In this document: piece after piece, positions 55,527-64,000 of the stretch
Position numbering within the stretch: the first letter of the stretch is position 1
Layout: each line of letters begins with the position of its first letter
Source: Xenoacremonium recifei
Taxonomy: Eukaryota > Ascomycota > Sordariomycetes > Hypocreales > Nectriaceae
Assembly: GCA_012184525.1 (NCBI GenBank)
Contig: WOFQ01000013.1
Location: 1 to 64,000, forward strand
Length of the DNA stretch: 64,000 bases
Reading direction: 5' to 3'
Program-made: the position numbers and the translations under genes
The notes under the pieces: generated by a model
Told to the model about the DNA's origin: nothing
What the model saw: the letters and a program-made list of their open reading frames with translations, nothing else
The model's database searches: none

Positions 55527-57198
55527 ATGGAAGCTACAAAGAGAGTCGAACAAGGTACCCTAGGCGCCGGTAGTGACGTTGAGGATGGGACTGCATCTAT
55601 CATGAACGTCAATCAACTCCATCGGCGGCTCGATAATCGCCAGATACAGCTTGTTGCAATTGGTGGCTCTATCGGCACCGGTCTCTTCATCAGCATCGGC
55701 TCAGGCCTTCAAGATGGTGGTCCGGGCAGTCTGCTCATCGGCTTCGTATTGTACAGCCTTGTACTCGCCTGCGTAAATAATTGCATGGCAGAGATGGCAA
55801 CATTACACCCAGTTAGCGGCGGGTTTATTCGCATGGCCGGTAAATGGGTGGATGATGCATTAGGTTTTGTGGCAGGCTGGAATTTCTTCCTCTATAATGC
55901 CTTGCTTATCCCTTTTGAGATCACTGCTCTTAACAGTGTGTTGGCCTTCTGGAGGGATGACATTCCTGCTGCTGCTGTGATAGCAACTTGTATCGCTCTC
56001 TACGCGTAAGTATCTGTGTTTTAAGAATCGGAAGTTGCAACTCATTTAATGAATTAGCATCCTGAATATTCTTGCGGTCGGGGTTTATGGAGAGGCAGAA
56101 TTCTGGCTGTCCGGCGGAAAAGTAATATTGATCTTTATTCTATTTGGGTTTACACTCGTTTCGATGTGCGGTGGCAATCCAAAGCACGACGCCTATGGAT
56201 TCAGATATTGGTCCAACCCAGGGGCCTTCGCTTCTTACACCGCAAACGGCTCAACCGGGAATTTAGCGAGGTTTGAAGGGTTTTTGACCTCCATTTGGAC
56301 TGCGTCATTCGTCCAAGTAGGACCCGAATACATCGGGATGGTCGCTGCCGAGGTAAAAAGGCCCAGTATCTATCTCAAAAACGCCTTTCAGACCGCATAC
56401 GCACGATTCGGCATCTTCTACGTTGTTGGAGCGCTCTGTGTGGGCATTGTTCTGCCCTATAACAGTCCACAGCTCACAGCCAGTCAAAGTGGCGCAGCGG
56501 CATCTCCCTACGTTATGGCCATGAATAGCCTACAGATCTCAGTTTTACCTCATATTGTCAATGCTCTCCTTCTTACGAGCATCTTCTCCGCCGGGAACGC
56601 ATTCACATATGCATCAACACGCAGCTTGTATAGTCTAGCTGTGGACGGTCGTGCGCCTCGATTCTTAACGCACTGCACAAGAAGAGGCGTGCCCATCTGG
56701 TCTTTCTGTATCGTTATGTGTTTCCCTTTCCTTTCATTCCTTCAACTCAGCAACTCCTCGTCTAGAGTTCTGAATATTCTGGTTGACTTGGTCACTGGTG
56801 GAGGTTTGATCAACTATATCATCATAGGGATAACCTACCTTTTCTTCTATCGCGCATGTAAAGCGCAAGGTGTTGAAAGGAAGGGTTTCCCATATTACGC
56901 TCATCTACAGCCTTTCTGTGGCTACGTCGTGGTTGTTGCTGAAACTCTTGTTTTGGTCTTTTATGGATATTCATCCATTGCCACTTGGAATTTGACGGAC
57001 TTTTGGACCTATTATTTGATGATGTTCCTAGCTATCGTCCTTTACGCTGGCTGGAAGTTAATCCATCGAACGCGAATGGTGGCATCCAGAGATGCCGATC
57101 TAATCTGGGAACGTCCAATGATCGAGGCTTATGAGGCTTCACTGCCCAATGGTCAGGAGGGCTTCTGGGGCGAGATGTTGCACATGGTTCTACTCTGA
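55527..57198 (+). CDS. Amino-acid permease (YAT/APC family)
   Basis: Model join(55527..56005,56058..57198), 539 aa. Twelve-helix plasma-membrane amino-acid permease. N-terminal cytosolic tail, then LHRRLDNRQIQLVAIGGSIG, TGLFISIGSGLQDGGPGSLL, CMAEMATLHPVSGGFIRMAG, GWNFFLYNALLIPFEITALN, VGPEYIGMVAAEVKRP, NAFTYASTRSLYSLAVDGRA and the C-terminal WERPMIEAYEASLP. One 52-nt intron (GTAAGT to TTAG). Start: ATG 55527 in the context CACATGG; two earlier in-frame ATGs (from 55386) would add a 47-residue hydrophobic stretch that does not fit the family. Located directly after the ureohydrolase and before a Zn2Cys6 gene, it is the likely uptake system of the group; candidates are arginine, a guanidino acid or GABA-like compounds. 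Confidence 0.93.
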
Positions 57199-57475
57199 GG
57201 AAAGGACAAGACTGTTGTCGATGCCTAACTAAATAACTGGATTGGGATGGCACGTTGGCTCAAAATTGTGGCTCTGTTCTTATGCTCGGTTTCATCTACT
57301 TTACGCTCATATCACTGTACTCTTTCATGGCTTCTCAGTTTCATAGTTAGACTAAATATCCTCTTGATCGAAATTTGATAACACAGGCCAACTGGCCGCA
57401 GCTTTCGACTTTAGTCGCGAATTCGTGACATTCTGTTTTCAATTATCTACATTCATCTTAGCTGGTGTACCCTGC

Positions 57476-59451
57476 TCAGATTGCCATAATAACAGTGCTT
57501 CCATTTAGCACAGCTGACCATTTCGGCGTGCGAAGTTGGATGGATCCAAGCATCACTCCCTGTGATTCTGAAAGTTGCTCCTCCAAGAGAAGGTCGATAC
57601 CCCGAAACTCTCTACGCCAGACCTTTTGAACAACTGACCAGATAGCTGATAGACACCCAATGCGATATTTAAGTAAAGTCTCCCAATACCTTCGCCATCT
57701 CGGTCTCAATTCTATTGGCGCCTCGCAAGCCGCAACAAATGCGGGCCAAGCAATCGAAGCCCCGACCTGATTCAGCTCCATCTTCTGAACTTCGGCTTCT
57801 TCTAGGGCCTCTAGTGTATATTCCGATAGTTGCGCAATACTTGGGCGACGTCGGTTGCCGCAAGGCACAATAAAACAGGATTGAAAGTATATCTGAGCTG
57901 CATGATGGAAGCCAACAGCAAGATTCTGCAGTAGCAATATCATTTTATCGTTATTTGCTGCCACGAATGTGAAAGACTCTTCATTTGGCTCCCAGCTACT
58001 CATAATATTGTCGAGGAGCAGTATTGCACTGGATAGCTGCGTCGAGAACGAGGGAGGCATGGTGGCCGCAAGTTGTCCATATTGCCAGAACTTGTTAACC
58101 AAGTACATGGATGAAGCCGTTGTGCTGCTCACTCCGTAGATGAATTGAAGGCATGTGCTGTCTTCCATGAACGGGTTGTCAAAAAAAGAGAGCGAGTCCG
58201 TGGACTCCAAGAGTGGTAGAATCCCTGGCTGCTGGTGCATCGTTGTTCGTGCAAGCGTAGCCAGAAAGGAAGATATTATGTCGAGTTGTCGCATATAAGG
58301 GTTCTCTTGTATGATCTCGCCGCCACTTGATTGAAAGTCCTGGCGCATCTGTTCGCAGGCTTTGAGATGTGTCAAGAATTCGGTCATGCTACCTTCCATG
58401 AACTGCCCATTGTTAGCAGTCCGAGCCAGGATTTTAGATTAGTTTTGTCCTTACGTCGGTAGTTATGAGGGCCAAAATAGTAGAGACTCTTAGATAGTGG
58501 CTTTGGAGATCAACATAAGGTCTATTCAGAGAAGTTTGAAGTAGTTTCAGGGTCTCAAGCCGATGTATCCGGCCAATCCAATCGAGAGTAGCCCAATCTT
58601 CGTGCCGTAAGTGGCCAGGTCCTCGCAGATGGAAGGCAGACGTAGACAGTATAGAATGGAAAAGGGCCTTCCGGTATAGAGGGTTATCCGACATCTTGAG
58701 AGCTGTTGCGACTTTTCCGCGGTAGGGATTTTGAGGATGGTTAATTGGTTGGAGCAAGTCTGCTACCCCATACAAGTAGTGAGTGATGAGAATTCTGTTC
58801 CAGTCGTTGAGGGCATCGTCTAAAAGTGAGGCATCAAAACTGAGGCTGCGAGGAGATACTGTAAAGGGAGGAGTTGGTGTTACGACCTCTGGCGTTATTT
58901 CCGATAGAGGAGGTCTGCTGGGGAGTCTCTCATCATTTTGTGAGAGTTGAGGATTGTCGAAAGATGCCAACCCCGTCACCTCGAGCTTGAACACGGTAAA
59001 AGGTCCTGCCTGAGCATCACAGCACGGTAATAGACTTTGTGTTTCTAAGTACTCGAGCATAGAATCTGCCGCGTTGGCATTGTATGATCGTAGGACATTT
59101 TTCCCTACGGGGTGGCGTCAGCGCCGTCAACAGTACCCTGGGTTAATCTTGCTGACACACCTCTTGGAATATGGATTCGCCAACGAAATGGGCCATCATT
59201 AGCAGAGCGAGATGGATCGATGGACTGCGATGGTGACCAGCATAACTTGACATCAAATCCTTCGCACGATAAGCCGGCTTTGGTGCATCTGTCACATATT
59301 GGCCGTGGACCGGGGCATTTTAACTTGCGACGCCGACATGTCCAGCAACTGTCAACAAGGCCAAAGGTTAGCGCTGCAGATGACCGCGATTAGCAGTAGT
59401 AGTAATGACAAACGCATTGAAAGTCTTAGTCTTAGGCACGCGAGGGCGCAT
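57476..59451 (-). CDS. Zn2Cys6 transcription factor of the amine-catabolism group
   Basis: Model complement(join(57476..58402,58455..59104,59161..59348,59414..59451)), 600 aa. The 12-residue first exon MRPRVPKTKTFN joins to ACWTCRRRKLKCPGP, giving the classic RTKTFxGCWTCR start; the cluster C-x2-C-x6-C-x6-C-x2-C-x6-C ends TKAGLSCEGF. The protein continues with KLCWSPSQS and FRWRIHIPR and then the fungal factor domain 2 (PF11951-like): LYRKALFHSILSTSAFHL, RVSTILALITTDV, TASSMYLVNKFWQYGQL. This architecture is that of arginine-catabolism regulators (ARCA/ARG81-type proteins), which fits the neighbouring ureohydrolase and permease; the link to arginine control is inference. Four exons with introns of 52-65 nt. 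Convergent with the permease gene, 277 bp away. Confidence 0.92.
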
Positions 59452-60000
59452 CTGACAAACTGAATGTCTTCTTCCGCTGTTGGAGGTGTTGCATGAGGGC
59501 GATACAGAAAACACCTTGTTGTGCATCAAGTTGATGGGACATCGGAGATCATGTCAGCTGGTCAGATAAGCCGGTCAAAGAGGGGGCTTCGGCAAGAGGA
59601 AGCGCTCCCATTGGTGTTGAAACGTCCCAAGGGAGCTTATCAGCTCGGAGACAACTTCCCTTTCACATTCCCCTAAGAATTGTCGTTGGCCCCACTCCCA
59701 TCTCTTATCACGGCCAACTTTTTGATCAGGGAACATGATGGTGCATCTCCCGGGTCAGGCGCTATTCTTACTTCTAACGCCCAGGCAAGGCATGTGTCTG
59801 CGGGCTGGTTGAGCGTCTGAATCCAGACTTGGTAGAGGATGGAAACTCTACCAAGCAATAAAATTCACAAGTAACCTCGATCGTCGAGACTGCGCTCCAT
59901 TGTATGTTTGACTTGGACATTAACATCAATTTCTCGAAGCAGATTGTCTTCCACACTTTGAAAATTCATAGACTGAAGGTTATCGCAATTCTTTCCCAAG
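59452..60000. promoter_or_regulatory. Divergent promoter, Zn2Cys6 gene / xanthine-dioxygenase-like gene
   Basis: 549 bp between divergent start codons. Short frames on the minus strand (59673-59858, 59774-59956) are not supported. No clear motif noted. Confidence 0.45.
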
Positions 60001-61398
60001 ATGGCGCCCCAACAGATTAACAACTTGCAAGTCGTCCCTATTGTCCACTCTCCGGATAAAAAAGTCAACGTGTGTATACTACTCCATTCCTTCTCGAGTC
60101 TTACTGAATGCTTTTAGATCGGTGCAATCATTTATGGAGCCAATCTCAACGAGCTGGACGATGACTCATTTCAGATAATACGTGAGGCTGTATACAAGAA
60201 CGCTGTTGTCGTCTTTAAGGGACAGAACAATCTCAAGCCTGCCAAACAATTTGAACTTGTCCATCGATTCGATCCAAGTGCCAAGTCAGTGCATGGCTTC
60301 GGCTACGACAAGTCGGCAAAGGCGCTTGGGGGACTCGGGGTAAGACTTGCAGGTATTGGGTACAACTGAATTCGTTTGCTGATGTCGCCGACAGAAAAAG
60401 CCTTTCCATCTTATTCCGAACTCTGGAGGCGTAACACTTGTGGGTCATGGGTTTCAAGGTGAAGATCACCATGGGCTCAAGAGCCTCGAAGTTGACGCAA
60501 TCAGTCACGTTGACTTCCACGCTGAACCACTGTCTCCTGAAGACCTAGCCAACGGTAAGGCCAGGTTTAACTCGTTTCATTTTGACGGTATCATATATGG
60601 AGCTCATCCTTCGCGCGTGACTACATTTCGATGCGTGAAAGCTCCTCGCGGCCCAGACGTGGAAGTTCAGTTCGGCGATGGGACCGGTCGAACAATGCAT
60701 TGCATCCCCGGAAGTACTGCATTCATCAGCAGCGCACAAATATACAGTACTCTGACAGAGCACGAGAAGAGAATCGCAGATAATAGTTTTTGGGAACCTG
60801 CGCCTCACCCCTTTGCATGGACCGGGACGCGAGGATTACGTTCCACTGGGCTCGGTGTTGCTCCAGGGGGAGAAACCATACCACTAGATGAGCTTCCGGA
60901 ATGGTCTCCTGACAAAGTGAACAAATATCCCTTAGTATGGCTCAATCCAGTGACCAAAGAAAAGGGCTTCCAGGTAATGCCCGAGCTTGTGCGCAAGCTT
61001 TATATCAAAGATCCGGACTCCGGGGCGGAGATGGTGATGCAGGATGAAGAGGATATTCGCATATGGTTCAACAATATCTTCGACCGAATCATTAAGCCAG
61101 AGTACATTTTTATCCCCCCGTGCGAAGAGGGGGACATGTTTCTCTGGAATAACTGGGTATGTTCACCGTCGATGCTTGGAACGTTCGTACGTGTGTATCT
61201 GACTATACACAGGGAGTCTTGCATAGCGCAATCGAGTATCCCTTGAGTTATGGATCACGCTCGAGTATGCTTTCTCCCAAGACACAATGTGTTCATCTTC
61301 CGAATTTACAGATTTACTAATCCCCAATAGTGCATCAATGTCATATTGCCTCAACAACAGCTCCTATCGGTCCTACAGCTACGAAGGAGATTGTTTGA
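60001..61398 (+). CDS. TauD-type 2OG dioxygenase, xanthine-dioxygenase-like
   Basis: Model join(60001..60069,60118..60339,60395..61156,61213..61264,61331..61398), 390 aa, four introns of 48-66 nt. Fe(II)/2-oxoglutarate dioxygenase of the TauD superfamily, closest in pattern to fungal alpha-ketoglutarate-dependent xanthine dioxygenase (XanA): FHFDG with the HxD iron ligands at about His159/Asp161 (149/151 in XanA), followed by PSRVTTFRCVKAPRGPDVEV and GSTAFISSAQIYSTLT, and the distal histidine in GVLHSAIEYPLSYG near the end. N-terminus MAPQQINNLQVVPIVHSPDK leads into IGAIIYGANLNEL. The last two small exons supply the distal histidine and HQCHIASTTAPIGP. Differences in the region around HHGLKSLEVDAISHVDFH suggest that xanthine itself may not be the substrate. 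A role in purine- or other nitrogen-source use is inferred from family and context. Confidence 0.88.
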
Positions 61399-63616
61399 TA
61401 CGTGAGCTTCTGATTATCGAGGCGCGATAAGTCAGTGGTTCCCTTGCCAGGAATCACCAGGCGTAGGATAAGGCCGTCGAAGGACTTATTACTTGATCTT
61501 AGACTTCGCCTGTAGAGTTGAAATGGAAAGAAATTTGGAACCAAAACGTGCAACAAGTCAGGGCAAAAGAGGGAGACTACCCTCACTTTCAAGTTGATTG
61601 TAACGAACTTTACACATCGTGAGCGCACAAATTGCAGGGTAGTGCTTCCCTAACCCAGCTATCCACCGATTTCTGGAACAGAGAATAGCTCAACCCTTGT
61701 ATTTAGGGCATGTCAAGAATTTCCATGATACTGAGCACACTTAAGTGTCGCAAAATAGCAAATATAAGTATAGTTTGTCTTCCGCGGATTTGATTGTCAG
61801 CTTGTGGTTTGGGACACAAAAGCGAGTCGTTAACAGAGGTTGGCCAGTATCAATGTCGCCTCAAGGCCACTCTAGCACCAAGGATAGCATATGGCCATCT
61901 TCCACTCTATGTAAATTATGTGCTAGGGATCAATTGTTGACCATGATTAGTGATGTGAGTGCCTGACACCTCATATTTTCACGAATATCCAATTCATTAT
62001 TTCAGCTCTGAGTAAGCTATCTTACTATTCCAAACTACCATCCAGTGCGACGCACCACTGAGCAATTAGCGTCACCGCCTACCCTAGAAGAATTCACACG
62101 CTACCTCACAGCAGCCGTGTAAAACAGCTATGTCTCAGGCGCCCGACGCGCTACAGCAAAGCTTCATGTATTTTCTCACCCCCTTTCATTTCCCGCCTTC
62201 GCATAAGTGCGTCACCTATCTCCTCCCTAATTAATAATGACTCTTCTGCAAACCCCCATTGCGAAACAGCGAATCACCCCATGTCAGCTATCCGTAGCAT
62301 CCGAATTTACCCAACACGAACACCAAAATAGCGTGCCAAATCCCACCCGCAAGGTACCCATGACCCAAAGTATGAATGGAATCTGCATAACAAATACAAA
62401 AATCCCTTTTCCGCGTGGCGGCTAAGAAGTGGCAAAGGGAATGAAACATGAGCACCTCTCGGTATCAAGAGACGGCGTCTTGAAGGAGCTCAAGCGCTGT
62501 GCCGGCTTCTGCGACTGACACCCATTTGTCAGTGCACTTCATTGTGAGGGGACCCGATGGTCATCATAAACTGGCTAGGCATGAACAACACTGTTCGGTG
62601 ACTTAAAAAGTACCCGCTAATCTGATCGCTTTGAAGATCCGTCTGCTCATGGAGAATCCGGGAATCGACCAGAATTTTCATTGGGTTTTTGGAAAGCGTC
62701 TTCCCTGCGGCTTTGGAATCCCATGAACATTCATGCTAGACAAAGGCGCTACCACAACCAATAATCCGCCTTGGGCAGCACCTGGGCTGGCGGCACATCT
62801 CCAAGGTATCATTTTCCACGAGCGCGCGTGAACCTCTGGGCGCACTATGTCCTCCAAACCCAAGTAGAGCGGGACGGATTAGTGCTTACAGATGGTCTCT
62901 TCTAATTCACGGATGTTGTACTTGGCGCGACTTTGCCTCTTTGGGACGAATATACGGTAAGTTGCGTAATGATCCTCCTTTATGTGTGGAGTAGGGCAAT
63001 GATATTTGGACTTCGTAAGGTGCATTTTCCTCCCTGCGTTTATGCCCTTTTTAGAAGCTGTGCCCCGTCCCTGAAGCTGTGACACCATAACAATGGGGGG
63101 CTCAATACATACCGTACTGAAGTGACTGACATGAGCAATCTAAGATATATCATTCAGCGTCTAACAGTTCCGTAGGTATAGATGTAGTATATATATTACA
63201 GCTTTACGTGTATAAGTCTCTCGTGGGCCGTCGGAATCAGGTTTTGGACAACCTTAGAAGTCACCTTTATAACCGGCCGAGAAAGGCCTATGTGAGTGAC
63301 ATCTAACTTATGTGTAGTGCACTAAGATGCTGGTGTACTAACGCCTCATGTACTTTGATCTATCCTGAAGAGGCAAAAACACGGGGAGGATATCGTAGTT
63401 TGCACAGTCCTAATGTCGCGGCCTCTTCGGGCATGCCAGCATATCTCCCGAGCGTCAGCCATGTTGATTTCGGCTGCGGGGTCACAGGGCGGGATAGCCG
63501 TTGTCTTCGAGAATAAAAGGGCTGCAACCGGCTGTGTGATTTCTTGATTCTTTGTGATTTCCATCCCCGCACTTCGAGTCGAACCTTAAAGAGCTCAATC
63601 TTGTGTCGCTAGAAAC
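61399..63616. other. 2.2-kb region without a supported gene
   Basis: Small frames on both strands (for example 61341-61628 minus, 62237-62425 plus, 62879-63088 minus) show no domain or splice structure I could support. The right end is the promoter of the final aldo-keto reductase. Confidence 0.45.
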
Positions 63617-64000
63617 ATGTCTTCTGCTCCGAAAATTCCCACTGTTGACTTAAATGATGGAAACAAGATTCCCATAGTAAGAGGCGATAATTCCATCATC
63701 CCACTCTCTGTTTCGCGCCTCGTTCACTTCACTTACTGCTCCATCAGCTGGGATTCGGTACTGGTACAACGTGGTACAAGCCGGATCGGTTTTCTGCTTT
63801 CAATCCGGACATGGTAACCATGGTCAAAGACTCCATTGCAGCAGGTTATCGACACCTGGATACTGCCGAAGGCTACGGTACCGAGGCCGAACTGGGGCAA
63901 GCCATCAAGGAAAGCAACGTTCCTCGCGAAGAGCTATTCGTGACCACCAAGGTAGCTCAGACTCTAAGTGAGGGAAAGCTTGAAGATGTATCGCTGGGTC
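63617..64000 (+). CDS. Aldo-keto reductase, N-terminal part (cut by window end)
   Basis: Exons 63617..63676 and 63748..beyond 64000. The 20-residue first exon ends NDGNKIPI and joins through a 71-nt intron (GTAAGA to TCAG) to [11 protein letters not shown], the standard AKR start. Catalytic Asp and Tyr are in [15 protein letters not shown] and the lysine in FVTTKV. The catalytic histidine and the cofactor-binding C-terminus lie outside the window. TGTTWYK is the form seen in the fungal and yeast group of ketoreductases acting on 2-oxo compounds. A further intron could begin at 63953 (GTAGCT directly after TTK) but the frame stays open. The gene is partial only because the window stops. Confidence 0.9.

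Overview
This window is nuclear DNA of a filamentous ascomycete (Pezizomycotina; the short 45-85 nt GT-AG introns and gene content suit a Eurotiomycete such as Aspergillus, Penicillium or Talaromyces, but the sequence does not settle the genus). The evidence is intron-rich genes with CTRAC-type branch points, four Zn2Cys6 regulators, a fungal HAK potassium transporter, fungal sugar, drug and amino-acid transporters, and no rRNA, tRNA, CRISPR or bacterial operon structure. I rebuilt exon models by hand; nearly all close with consistent phases and an uninterrupted reading frame. No polyketide synthase, NRPS or terpene synthase was seen.

Layout. 0-9 kb: lactose-permease-type MFS carrier (+), HbpS/UPF0303-like protein (+), Zn2Cys6 regulator (-), GABA/choline-type permease (-). 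9.8-21.7 kb: a group that looks like an orphan metabolic cluster: two PhyH-type Fe(II)/2-oxoglutarate dioxygenases, an aldo-keto reductase, a short-chain dehydrogenase, a DHA1-type MFS exporter and a Zn2Cys6 regulator, with several symmetrical promoter motifs. 23-25.5 kb: HAK K+ transporter. 27.7-30.7 kb: tannase/feruloyl-esterase-family protein and a DUF1993 protein. 31.4-34.9 kb: two genes each apparently broken by one frameshift (DsbA/thioredoxin-like protein; alpha-glucoside-type MFS carrier). 36-38.7 kb: a regulator with two tandem Zn2Cys6 clusters and a GC-AG intron. 40.5-44.7 kb: divergent cyclase (kynurenine-formamidase fold) and amidase. 45.6-47.5 kb: hexose-type MFS carrier. 48-61.4 kb: isopenicillin-N-synthase-like dioxygenase, SDR, flavin amine oxidase, agmatinase-family ureohydrolase, amino-acid permease, Zn2Cys6 regulator and a xanthine-dioxygenase-like 2OG enzyme. 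The window ends inside an aldo-keto reductase.

How they may work together (inference). The 9.8-21.7 kb group has tailoring enzymes, an exporter and a regulator but no scaffold-making enzyme, so it would modify a substrate from elsewhere. The 48-61 kb group reads as uptake and breakdown of a guanidino/amine nitrogen source: the permease imports, the ureohydrolase releases urea, the amine oxidase deaminates the product, the SDR or AKR handles the carbonyl product, and the Zn2Cys6 protein would control it. The amidase/cyclase pair next door also acts on C-N bonds. The long stretches without genes (25.6-27.7, 38.7-40.5 and 61.4-63.6 kb) hold nothing I could support as coding.
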